Assembly (NCBI GenBank): GCA_016205085.1
Contig: JACQJN010000105.1
Span: 1 to 9,511, forward strand
Length of the DNA: 9,511 bases
From: Elusimicrobiota bacterium
Lineage (GTDB): Bacteria > Elusimicrobiota > Elusimicrobia > JACQJN01
Direction of reading: 5' to 3'
Shown: positions 1 through 5,942 of the stretch, piece by piece
How the letters are laid out: each line of letters starts with the position of its first letter
Numbering within the stretch: position 1 is the first letter of the stretch
Program-made: the position numbers and the translations under genes
The notes under the pieces: model-generated
Told to the model about the DNA's origin: nothing
The model's database searches: none
What the model saw: the letters and a program-made list of their open reading frames with translations, nothing else

Positions 1-2
1 AA

Positions 3-1376
3 AAAAAATGCGCCCAATGCCACGGCACAAACGGCACCCCATTCATCCCGGACCCCAACACTCCCGGTGATTATCTTAAAAATCCGGACGACAGTCTTAA
101 GACGGACAACAAACTGGCCCCGGCTGCGGCTGTTGTCTTTCCACGACCGAGAGACTTCACCAAGGGAGCCTTTAAATTCAGAACCACCCCCAGCGGAGAG
201 GTTCCTAGAGATGAGGATTTAATCCACATCATCAAGGAGGGCATGCCGGGAAGCTCCATGCCGGCCTGGAAGGACGCTCTAACCGACAGCCAAATCAAAG
301 AGGTGGTAGCCTATATTAAAAGCTTTTCGGAACGCTTCCAGAGTGAGCAGCCCAGCGCCCCCCTTAAAATAGGAAAGCCTCCCAAGGCCACGGAAGATTC
401 CCTTAAAAAAGGCAGGGAAATATTTGTTGAATTGGGCTGCGTTCAATGTCATGGAATTGAAGGGCGGGCGGATGGCCCTTCCGCCCCCGGGCTCAAGGAT
501 GATTGGGGAAATCCCATCCATCCCGCCAACTTCCACAAGGGCTGGAACTTTAGGGCAGGATACACGGTTCAAGATATCTATCGAACCATTATGACAGGTT
601 TCAACGGCACTCCCATGCCCTCCTATGCGGACGCTTTCGGAGAGGACAAGGAAAAGCCCTGGCACCTGGCCAACTACATTCACTCCCTCTCCGCGGATCA
701 GCCCAATACCCAAGAAGTCCTGGAAGCCCGGCACATGGAAAAATTGCCCGGGAGCCCCGCGGACCGCTCATGGGAAACCATTCCGTCTATTGATTTCCTT
801 CTCTCGGGACAGATTGTGCAGGAACCGAGGCTTTTTACTCCTCCCGTAGACATGCTATCGGCCAGAGCTGCTTACAACTCGGAAGAGATAGCTTTACTTT
901 TGGAATGGGACGATCCCACCCGAGACATCGCACCCTCACCGGACGTCGCGCAAGTTCAAATACCTATCCAGACAAAAGAGGGCGAAAAACCCTATTTTTT
1001 GGAAGGCGATCCTCAAAATCCAGGCAACCTCTGGAGGTGGGACGCTAAAACAGATCGAGTTCAGAATTTGAAAGCCACAGGGTTGAATCTCCCCAAACTC
1101 CCACTAGAAAAAACTATTTTCTTTTCCAGTTCCACCTATTCCGACGGTCATTGGCAACTCTTGATTAAAAGAAAAAGAGTGGTGGAGCCTGCGGCGGGAC
1201 TAAGGTTGGACTCAGCTAAATTCATTCCCATCGCATTTGCGGTGAACAATTCCATCTCCACTTGGTACTATATTTTCTTAAAGCCTCCCGCTTCCAAGGC
1301 CCCCTATGTTTACGCCTTCACCACTCTTATTTTAGTAGCATGGCTTGAGAAACGCTGGATCCAAAGAGGAAAATGA
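3..1376 (+). CDS. Membrane-anchored diheme cytochrome c with C-terminal ethylbenzene-dehydrogenase-type heme domain (5' partial)
   Basis: The frame is open from the window edge, so the true start lies upstream; the ATG at 243 is internal, because the first heme motif precedes it. Of 457 visible residues, a CAQCH heme-c site lies at residues 3-7 with a likely axial Met in GSSMPAW. A second site, GCVQCHG, has Cys146, Cys149 and His150, with a likely axial Met in GTPMPSY. Residues about 270-440 resemble the heme-binding domain of ethylbenzene dehydrogenase and DMSO-reductase-family gamma subunits (LLLEWDDPTRD, NLWRWDA, STWYYIFLKPP). A hydrophobic segment near the C-terminus (YVYAFTTLILVAWL) followed by KRWIQRGK looks like a membrane anchor with a cytoplasmic basic tail. 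By family it should carry electrons outside the cytoplasmic membrane, perhaps to or from a molybdoenzyme. That partner is inferred and not in view. The stop overlaps the next ATG (ATGA). Confidence 0.85.
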   Translation, partial: KKCAQCHGTNGTPFIPDPNTPGDYLKNPDDSLKTDNKLAPAAAVVFPRPRDFTKGAFKFRTTPSGEVPRDEDLIHIIKEGMPGSSMPAWKDALTDSQIKEVVAYIKSFSERFQSEQPSAPLKIGKPPKATEDSLKKGREIFVELGCVQCHGIEGRADGPSAPGLKDDWGNPIHPANFHKGWNFRAGYTVQDIYRTIMTGFNGTPMPSYADAFGEDKEKPWHLANYIHSLSADQPNTQEVLEARHMEKLPGSPADRSWETIPSIDFLLSGQIVQEPRLFTPPVDMLSARAAYNSEEIALLLEWDDPTRDIAPSPDVAQVQIPIQTKEGEKPYFLEGDPQNPGNLWRWDAKTDRVQNLKATGLNLPKLPLEKTIFFSSSTYSDGHWQLLIKRKRVVEPAAGLRLDSAKFIPIAFAVNNSISTWYYIFLKPPASKAPYVYAFTTLILVAWLEKRWIQRGK

Positions 1377-1921
1377 CCAAAATCTACACCAAGACAGGAG
1401 ACAAGGGAGAAACCGGCCTCATCGGAGGGAGCAGAGTCCCCAAAAATCATCCCCGCGTTTCGGCCTATGGGGATGTGGATGAATTAAACTCCCATTTAGG
1501 AACAGCTCTGTCCCATCTGCCCAAGGATTCCATGTACGATCCTCTAAAAGAACACCTGTCCGAAATCCAAAAAGACTTATTTGATATTGGGGCAATCCTA
1601 GCCAGCCCAAAATCTACTTCCCAAGAAATCCCTGTTTCGAAAATCACGAAGATGGAACAGGAAATCGACCGCTACACTCAAGAGCTGCCTCCTCTAAAAA
1701 ACTTTATTCTTCCCGGAGGCTGTCCTCCCGGCGCTGCCCTGCATCTGGCCCGGACCGTCTGCCGCAGGGCGGAACGAAGCGTTGTGGCCTTAAGCTCCAA
1801 AGAAAAAGTCACCTCTTCTGTTATCACCTACCTTAACCGACTCTCCGATTTTCTTTTCACTTCCGCCCGCTGGGTCAACTATAAGCAAGGCGCCTCCGAA
1901 ACTCTCTGGGCCCAAAAATAA
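1373..1921 (+). CDS. pduO: PduO-type cob(I)alamin adenosyltransferase
   Basis: At 182 residues this is the full length of the PduO/MMAB family. The enzyme transfers the adenosyl group of ATP to cob(I)alamin to make coenzyme B12 in the cytoplasm. The N-terminal ATP-binding region is typical: TKTGDKGETGL at residues 6-16, then R28 and AYGDVDELN at 31-39. The second signature, LPGGCPPGAALHLARTVC at 113-130, continues with R131, R132, E134 and R135, and YLNRLSDFLF follows at 153-162. The ATG overlaps the preceding stop by four bases, and GAGG at 1366-1369 lies only three bases from it, so translation is probably coupled to the cytochrome gene. No cobalamin riboswitch is visible ahead of it and no other B12 gene is in the window. 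The symbol is a family label; species-specific names vary. Confidence 0.93.
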   Translation: MTKIYTKTGDKGETGLIGGSRVPKNHPRVSAYGDVDELNSHLGTALSHLPKDSMYDPLKEHLSEIQKDLFDIGAILASPKSTSQEIPVSKITKMEQEIDRYTQELPPLKNFILPGGCPPGAALHLARTVCRRAERSVVALSSKEKVTSSVITYLNRLSDFLFTSARWVNYKQGASETLWAQK

Positions 1922-1930
1922 AATTCCCGA

Positions 1931-2953
1931 ATGCTCAAACCGGTCAAGAATCCACCCAATCCTTTTGAATCCACCTACCGGGAATTCTTAGAGGAAGCTC
2001 CTCAGGCAGAGCTCAAATTTTATGAGGAACAGGCAAAGTCCATCCTCTCCAAAAACGAAAGCCCCGACCTCTCCTTCCGTTGGAGCTTAAACCCCTACCG
2101 AGGCTGCTATCATGGTTGCGCCTACTGCTACGCCCGCCCCTCCCATGAGTATCTAGGATTCGGCTCCGGAACCGACTTCGAAACCAAAATTGTGATCAAA
2201 AAGAATGCTCCGGAGCTCCTTAAGAAAGCCTTTCTTTCCCCTCGCTGGAAAGGAGAGCTCATCGTATTCTCCGGCAATACCGACTGTTACCAGCCTGCCG
2301 AAGCCGCGTACCGCCTTACCCAAAGATGTCTGGAAACCTGCCTGGAATTTAGAAACCCGGTGGGCATCATCACAAAATCCTTCCTCATATTGCGGGATAA
2401 AGAACTCATCGCACGCCTGGCTCAAGAGTCTTGCGCTCGAGTCTTCGTCAGCATTCCTTTCTTCGATGAAAAAGAAGCCAGGGCCATAGAACCTCAAGCC
2501 GCTTCCGTTTCCCGCAGGCTGGAGGTGATCCAGAAACTATCGGAACTGGGCGTTCCCGTAGGAGTCTCCGTGGCACCCATCATCCCCGGATTTAATGACG
2601 ACGATATTCCTCAAATCCTCAAGGCGGCCCGAGAGAGGGGAGCCACCACCGCGTTTTATACCCTCTTGAGATTGGCCGGAAACGTCAAAAACGTTTTCTT
2701 CGAAAGAATCAAGGAAAGATTTCCCATGAGATACGAAAAAATCCTCCACCGCATCCAGGATAGCCACGGAGGCAAAATCTACGACCCTCGATTCTTCAAA
2801 CGCCACGAAGGCCAAGGAACCTACTGGAAAGTGATAGAAAACCTTTTTGAACTCTACGTAAAAAAGCTAGGTTTCAATCAGGAAAAGCAAAAGCCCTCCG
2901 TCTCCGCATTCAGAATACCATCCCCCCAACCGGAATTGCCATTAACATTATGA
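1931..2953 (+). CDS. SPL-family (PA0069-like) radical SAM protein
   Basis: This 340-residue protein has a radical SAM cluster site, GCYHGCAYCYAR, with Cys59, Cys63 and Cys66 in CxxxCxxC spacing. That site should bind a [4Fe-4S] cluster used to cleave SAM. The stretch after it (RWKGELIVFSGNTDCYQPAE, then GIITKS, RVFVSIPFFD and VAPIIPGFND) matches the spore-photoproduct-lyase-like group often annotated as PA0069 family. Members are widespread, but their substrate is not established; a DNA- or nucleotide-related role has been assumed from the SPL resemblance. Start: ATG nine bases after the previous stop. No Shine-Dalgarno is obvious, but the N-terminus (NPPNPFE) fits family members. The stop overlaps the next gene by four bases. 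Confidence 0.88.
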   Translation: MLKPVKNPPNPFESTYREFLEEAPQAELKFYEEQAKSILSKNESPDLSFRWSLNPYRGCYHGCAYCYARPSHEYLGFGSGTDFETKIVIKKNAPELLKKAFLSPRWKGELIVFSGNTDCYQPAEAAYRLTQRCLETCLEFRNPVGIITKSFLILRDKELIARLAQESCARVFVSIPFFDEKEARAIEPQAASVSRRLEVIQKLSELGVPVGVSVAPIIPGFNDDDIPQILKAARERGATTAFYTLLRLAGNVKNVFFERIKERFPMRYEKILHRIQDSHGGKIYDPRFFKRHEGQGTYWKVIENLFELYVKKLGFNQEKQKPSVSAFRIPSPQPELPLTL

Positions 2954-4203
2954 GCAAACCCAATGTCGTCATAATAGGGGGCGGATTCGGCGGACTGCAG
3001 TGCGCGCGGAGCCTATCCGGCACTCCGACAGAAGTGTTGCTTCTTGACAAAAACAACTACCACCTCTTTACTCCCCTTCTCTACCAAGTAGCCAGCTCAC
3101 TGCTCAATCCCAGCGACATCGCCTATCCTATCCGCACCGTATTCCGCAGGACCAGAAACGTTCGTTTCATGATGGCCGAGGTTGCCGGAGTGAATTTCAA
3201 GACAAAGACCGTAAGATTGATCGATGGAACAGAAAAGTCATACGACTATCTAGTCATCGCTGCCGGCAGCGAGACAAACTTCTTTGGCCTGGAATCAGTC
3301 GGACGCATGGCTTGTGGCTTGAAGGATCTGCCGGAGGCGTTGGCGCTGCGCAACCACATCCTTCGCTGCTTTGAGGCAGCTGCCCAAGAGACTTCTGAAG
3401 AACTACGGCAAACCTATTTGACCTTTATTGTTGTAGGAGGCGGACCCACCGGAGTCGAATATGCGGGCGCCCTATCGGAGCTTGTGCGTCTGGTGCTGGC
3501 ATATGATTACCCGGAAATAGGTTTGGAAAAAATACGCATCATTCTTATTGAGGCAATGCCTGAACTTTTTCCGACATTCCCTAGTCAACTGGGACACGAG
3601 GCACGCAAACGCCTCGAACGGCTGGGCGTGACTGCACAATGCAACACAAAAGTACAAGAGGTCACTGACAATCTGATCAAATTCTCCAACGGCGAGTCTA
3701 TTGTGGCCAGGACGCTCGTTTGGGCGGCCGGAGTCAAACCTGCCGGGCTGGCATCCACACTGGATGCGGCATGTAGCCGCAGCGGGCGCATTGAGGTGGA
3801 TGAGTTTTTGCGCGTGCGCGGCCAAACCCATGTCTTCGCCATAGGGGACATCGCTTCTTTTACAGAAGGTGGCAGGGAAATCCCCATGATCGCGTCTCCG
3901 GCAATACAGGAAGCACGGCAGGCCGCCGCCAATATCATGCGCTCTATAGCTAACCAGCCGCTTGAACCTTTCCATTATCGAGATCCGGGAATGATGGCTA
4001 CCATCGGCCGCAATTCCGCCGTCGTTCATATCAAAAATCTCTCACTCAAGGGATTTATTGGCTGGATCGCCTGGCTCTTCGTGCACTTGTACTTTCTCAT
4101 CGGTTTTCGCAATCGCATCGCGGTGCTGTCCGGCTGGGCTTGGAACTATTTGCGCTATGACAGGCCCATACGCCTCATTGCCCGCGCCGGAGAACGAGAC
4201 TGA
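2950..4203 (+). CDS. ndh: Type II NADH:quinone oxidoreductase (NDH-2)
   Basis: At 417 residues this matches single-subunit, non-proton-pumping NADH dehydrogenases, which pass electrons from NADH through FAD to quinone at the inner face of the membrane. The FAD-binding dinucleotide fold starts at once (VVIIGGGFGGLQ, residues 6-17), followed by NNYHLFTPLLYQVAS, a family hallmark. The second nucleotide fold (FIVVGGGPTGVEYAG) lies near residues 160-174. The FAD-contacting segment HVFAIGDIASF is near 295-304. A hydrophobic C-terminal stretch (GWIAWLFVHLYFLIGF, about 369-385) is typical of the membrane-binding end. The ATG overlaps the radical SAM stop (ATGA), which supports one operon with the cytochrome upstream. 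An alternative is a related sulfide:quinone-type flavoprotein, but the YHLFTPLLYQVAS segment and the C-terminus favour NDH-2. Confidence 0.9.
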   Translation: MSKPNVVIIGGGFGGLQCARSLSGTPTEVLLLDKNNYHLFTPLLYQVASSLLNPSDIAYPIRTVFRRTRNVRFMMAEVAGVNFKTKTVRLIDGTEKSYDYLVIAAGSETNFFGLESVGRMACGLKDLPEALALRNHILRCFEAAAQETSEELRQTYLTFIVVGGGPTGVEYAGALSELVRLVLAYDYPEIGLEKIRIILIEAMPELFPTFPSQLGHEARKRLERLGVTAQCNTKVQEVTDNLIKFSNGESIVARTLVWAAGVKPAGLASTLDAACSRSGRIEVDEFLRVRGQTHVFAIGDIASFTEGGREIPMIASPAIQEARQAAANIMRSIANQPLEPFHYRDPGMMATIGRNSAVVHIKNLSLKGFIGWIAWLFVHLYFLIGFRNRIAVLSGWAWNYLRYDRPIRLIARAGERD

Positions 4204-4204
4204 C

Positions 4205-4223
4205 GGACAATCCCAGCTTGTCC
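4205..4223 (+). terminator. Small hairpin just after the ndh stop, possible weak terminator
   Basis: GGACAA (4205-4210) and TTGTCC (4218-4223) are perfect complements around a 7-base loop, two bases after the ndh stop codon. There is no T-run after it, so it is not a standard intrinsic terminator. It might serve as a 3' end stabiliser or a Rho-assisted site. No better terminator is visible for the operon. Confidence 0.25.
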
Positions 4224-4280
4224 CTAAAACTCCAACCGGAACCCCCTCCTCCAGAAAATCCTCCGTCGTACCAAACATCC

Positions 4281-4376
4281 ATACCCGCGGAAAAGGAGTA
4301 ACACCTTACCGCAGGTACCTGGCGCATTATACCCGCCGGCAAGGAGTACTTCCTTCCGGCAGGTACCTGGTGCACT
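4281..4376. repeat. Two tandem copies of a 48-bp unit
   Basis: 4281-4328 and 4329-4376 align without gaps, with 38 of 48 positions identical by hand count. Each copy contains the perfect palindrome CAGGTACCTG (4312-4321 and 4360-4369) and a foldable left half. In copy 1, GCGG (4287-4290) and AAGG (4293-4296) pair with CCTT (4304-4307) and CCGC (4309-4312). In copy 2, CCGG (4336-4339) and AAGGA (4341-4345) pair with TCCTT (4351-4355) and CCGG (4356-4359). The paired bases differ between copies in a way that keeps the pairing. 48 is a multiple of three, so the + frame gives a 16-residue repeat, but most differences would change amino acids, which argues against coding. Confidence 0.8.
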
Positions 4377-4391
4377 ATATTGCACCGGGTA
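4364..4391. repeat. 11-bp stem-loop with hexaloop
   Basis: Bases 4364-4374 pair with 4381-4391, with one G·T wobble (4368-4387) and a loop CTATAT. It bridges the end of the second 48-bp unit and the first 12-bp unit. It would be stable as RNA or extruded DNA, but no T-run follows, so it is not an intrinsic terminator. Confidence 0.65.
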
Positions 4392-4414
4392 TTGCACCGG
4401 ATATTGCGCCGGGT
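4379..4414. repeat. Three tandem copies of a 12-bp unit
   Basis: The units are ATTGCACCGGGT (4379-4390), ATTGCACCGGAT (4391-4402) and ATTGCGCCGGGT (4403-4414). They follow directly on the 48-bp repeats. The first unit also forms the right arm of the hairpin at 4364-4391. The tandem arrangement may reflect slippage or direct-repeat binding sites; the sequence does not decide. Confidence 0.8.
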
Positions 4415-4433
4415 AGAATTCGTAGGTTTGGTA

Positions 4434-4469
4434 CGTCCCAAAGCTACTGATCCAAGGTTGTTTGGGACG
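4434..4469. repeat. 9-bp inverted repeat
   Basis: CGTCCCAAA (4434-4442) is the exact reverse complement of TTTGGGACG (4461-4469), with 18 bases between. It could be a protein-binding dyad or an RNA hairpin. Nothing nearby fixes its role. Confidence 0.55.
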
Positions 4470-4526
4470 GAAGCCAAGGGCACCTAAGGGTGGTTTTCGG
4501 TCTGCCAACCTACAACCATTTCCTTG

Positions 4527-4556
4527 GTGACCTATGAGGTAACCCACCTCGGTCAC
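4527..4556. repeat. Two-part stem-loop
   Basis: GTGACC (4527-4532) pairs with GGTCAC (4551-4556), and inside it GAGGT (4536-4540) pairs with ACCTC (4546-4550) around the loop AACCC. A three-base bulge (TAT) separates the two helices on the left side. No T-run follows directly. Confidence 0.5.
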
Positions 4557-4570
4557 AAATAAGGGCAAAA

Positions 4571-4592
4571 AGTGTGGGGAAAGTGTGGGGAA
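4571..4592. repeat. Doubled 11-bp G-rich unit
   Basis: AGTGTGGGGAA occurs twice head to tail (4571-4581 and 4582-4592), about 10 bases ahead of the -35 element. It may be a remnant of a mobile-element end or a regulator site; both are inference. Confidence 0.5.
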
Positions 4593-4602
4593 AAATGAGG
4601 TC

Positions 4603-4631
4603 TTGAAATTGTAGCTAAACTAGGCTACAAT
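4603..4631 (+). promoter_or_regulatory. Sigma-70-type promoter of the wHTH-MNT/HEPN module
   Basis: TTGAAA (4603-4608) and TACAAT (4626-4631) are separated by exactly 17 bases, close to the sigma-70 consensus TTGACA-17-TATAAT. Transcription would start near 4638, a few bases ahead of the ATG at 4642. That implies a nearly leaderless message, or initiation at the in-frame ATG at 4654. Both boxes are overlapped by the operator dyads. Confidence 0.65.
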
Positions 4632-4653
4632 TGTAGTATAAATGAGCTACAAT
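4607..4653. promoter_or_regulatory. Operator with four ATTGTAGC/GCTACAAT half-sites
   Basis: AATTGTAGC (4607-4615) and GCTACAATT (4624-4632) form a perfect 9-bp dyad with 8-base spacing. ATTGTAG (4630-4636) and CTACAAT (4647-4653) form a second dyad with 10-base spacing. The first dyad overlaps the end of the -35 box and covers the -10 box; the second covers the predicted start of transcription and the first codons. This is the layout expected for repression by a dimeric winged-helix protein. The first gene product, which carries such a domain, is the obvious candidate (inference). Confidence 0.65.
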
Positions 4654-5232
4654 ATGGCAGACCCCACCGGACTCTCCAAATCCAAGGCGCGTCGAGCCTT
4701 GCTGGCTATTTTTTTCACAAACCCGGACCAGGAGTACTTCGTCCGCCAGTTGGAGAGACTGACCAGCATCTACGCTGCTAATCTCCAAAGGGAACTGGTC
4801 AAGATGGAAAAATCTGGGCTGCTCCATCCTCGAACCTTGGGAAACACCAAGCTCTATAAATTGAACAGAGAACACCCACTTTATCCAGAACTCAAGGGAT
4901 TGGTTTCTAAAACAGCTGGTTTGGAAGAAACGATTCGGAGCGAGCTTTCTCCCCTACCCGGTATTCAGGCTGCCTATATCTATGGTTCTTTTGCTAGGGA
5001 TGAAGAGCGATCCACAAGCGACGTAGACCTCCTCATCCTGGGAGAGGTTAATGAGAAAGCTTTGATCCCAGCTGTGAAGCACCTGGAAAAGAAGCTACAG
5101 AGAGAAGTAAATTATACCCTGTACACCCCGCAACAATGGAAAAAGAAGAAGACCAACAAAGACTCCTTCGTCCTGGAAGTGCTGAGGCAACCTCGAATCG
5201 TCCTCTTAGGAGACCCAAATGCCATCCGATGA
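4642..5232 (+). CDS. Winged-helix / MNT-type nucleotidyltransferase fusion, probable antitoxin and autorepressor
   Basis: This 196-residue protein has two parts. Residues about 12-75 (SKARRALLAIFFTNPDQEYF through NLQRELVKMEKSGLL and GNTKLYKLN) read as a winged helix-turn-helix DNA-binding domain. Residues about 105-190 are a minimal nucleotidyltransferase: G115-S116, ten residues, then D127-V-D129, which is the GSx10DxD motif of MNT proteins. MntA antitoxins of this superfamily inactivate their HEPN partner by adding AMP units, and a HEPN gene follows with a 14-base overlap. The N-terminal DNA-binding domain is extra relative to a minimal MntA and fits the operator dyads over its promoter. 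Start: ATG 4642 gives the longest product; ATG 4654 (residue 5) is possible. Neither has a good Shine-Dalgarno. Activity and target are inferred. Confidence 0.85.
   Translation: MSYNMADPTGLSKSKARRALLAIFFTNPDQEYFVRQLERLTSIYAANLQRELVKMEKSGLLHPRTLGNTKLYKLNREHPLYPELKGLVSKTAGLEETIRSELSPLPGIQAAYIYGSFARDEERSTSDVDLLILGEVNEKALIPAVKHLEKKLQREVNYTLYTPQQWKKKKTNKDSFVLEVLRQPRIVLLGDPNAIR
5208..5212 (+). promoter_or_regulatory. Shine-Dalgarno of the HEPN gene
   Basis: AGGAG ends six bases before the ATG at 5219, inside the 3' end of the upstream gene. It fixes the HEPN start and the 14-base gene overlap. It is the clearest ribosome-binding site in the window, in contrast to the absent one of the antitoxin-like gene. 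Confidence 0.7.
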
Positions 5233-5683
5233 CCTGATCCAGCAACTTTTGGACGCAGGGTTCCTTAAGAAACACAAAAAGGACCCTGCACAGGCTAAGA
5301 AACTCCTCTTGCGGTCATTCCGAGACCTGAAAACCGCCAAAGCGAACCTGAAGATTGACGAGGAAGCTGCCTACACATTCGCCTACCTGGCAATGCTCCG
5401 GTCCGGAAGGGCTCTTATGTTTCTCAAAAGCTATAGGCCCACGGATGGTAGACAACACAAAACAGTGGTGGAGGTGGCGGGATTCTTTCTAGGGAAAGAG
5501 TACGACGATTTAGTCTATAAATTCGAACGTATGAGGCGCATACGTAACCAGTTCACCTATGAACCCGATCTTCCTCTGGGACAGAAAGAAGCCGAAGAAG
5601 CCTTAAAAACCGCCGAGCAATTCGTCCAACAAATGCTCAAACAAGCCCGCAAGGAAGACCCTCAAATGGAAATGGAGATATAG
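5219..5683 (+). CDS. HEPN-domain protein, probable toxin partner
   Basis: This 154-residue, highly charged, all-helical-looking protein resembles HEPN-domain proteins. SFRDLKTAKANL and AYTFAYLAMLRSGRALMFLK correspond to the first long helices. H80 in RQHKTVVEVAGFFLG fits the conserved mid-region, and MRRIRNQFTYEPD (105-117) is the C-terminal motif region. Active HEPN RNases carry Rx4-6H; here R109-N110 is followed by Tyr114 where the His would be, and no His comes after it. It may therefore lack classical RNase chemistry, or belong to the HEPN group with RNxxxY that uses other residues. Its overlap with the nucleotidyltransferase gene and own strong Shine-Dalgarno support a two-gene module. 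The C-terminus from about residue 140 is a charged tail (KQARKEDPQMEMEI). Confidence 0.8.
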   Translation: MPSDDLIQQLLDAGFLKKHKKDPAQAKKLLLRSFRDLKTAKANLKIDEEAAYTFAYLAMLRSGRALMFLKSYRPTDGRQHKTVVEVAGFFLGKEYDDLVYKFERMRRIRNQFTYEPDLPLGQKEAEEALKTAEQFVQQMLKQARKEDPQMEMEI

Positions 5684-5942
5684 AAGACTTAAGACCCTTG
5701 CCTACATCCCAGAAAAGACCGCCCGCGCAATCCATAAAAAGGTCAAACTTCCATTAGCGCAAGAACTGCACGAATTAAATGGCGTCCCCAGAATTCCAAC
5801 CTTTTAATTCCTTATTAAAAAGACTCGCGACCTCTCGAGAGTCTTTTCTTTAATTCCCTGGGCTAATAGCCTAGGTAAAGTAAAAATTTGGACTTCCCGC
5901 CCTTCCTGGTGTTACGCGAGAAAGCACGCCGCTCCCGCTTCC
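5684..5942. other. Gap after the HEPN gene with terminator and coding-like relic
   Basis: From 5688 a 39-codon stretch reads LKTLAYIPEKTARAIHKK and on to a TAA at 5805-5807, with amino-acid composition like a real protein but no start or ribosome-binding site. It may be the tail of a lost gene. The terminator hairpin follows. Then comes a 7-bp stem with one G·T wobble (5858-5864 with 5868-5874) and a small hairpin around 5932-5952 (GCTTCC/GGAAGC). No complete gene is seen. Confidence 0.5.
5818..5847 (+). terminator. Intrinsic terminator closing the HEPN module
   Basis: AAAAGACTC (5818-5826) pairs with GAGTCTTTT (5839-5847) around a 12-base loop, with further T residues after it. The A-run and T-run on opposite arms allow it to work in both directions. 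A separate AT-only inverted repeat, TTTTAAT (5802-5808) / ATTAAAA (5814-5820), adjoins it. It lies 134 bases after the HEPN stop. Confidence 0.6.

Larger units (their letters stand above)
4204..4641. other. 438-base non-coding, repeat- and hairpin-rich gap
   Basis: No convincing gene lies between the ndh stop and the next start. Frames stay open here on both strands, but the predicted peptides are low-complexity translations of the repeats. In order, the stretch holds a hairpin after ndh, two 48-bp tandem units, three 12-bp tandem units overlapping a long hairpin, two further inverted repeats, a doubled 11-bp G-rich unit, and then the promoter and operator of the downstream module. Confidence 0.7.

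Noticed and set aside
1300..1372. Cobalamin riboswitch ahead of the adenosyltransferase gene
   Set aside because: The region is coding sequence of the cytochrome, with no room for the riboswitch and no B12-box-like stretch seen.
243..1376. ATG at 243 as the start of the cytochrome gene
   Set aside because: The same frame is open to the window edge and contains a CxxCH heme motif before 243, so the ATG is internal.
4281..4414. CRISPR array
   Set aside because: Only two 48-bp units occur, abutting without spacers, and no cas gene is present.
4058..4450. 130-codon + strand frame across the ndh end and the repeats
   Set aside because: It starts inside ndh in another frame, and its peptide is mostly a translation of the tandem repeats; differences between repeat copies are mostly non-silent.
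4175..4568. Overlapping - strand frames over the repeat region
   Set aside because: They are low-complexity translations of the same repeats, with no ribosome-binding site or recognisable domain.
4434..4592. Complete insertion sequence or transposase near the repeats
   Set aside because: No transposase frame is present; the inverted repeats are short and do not bound a gene.
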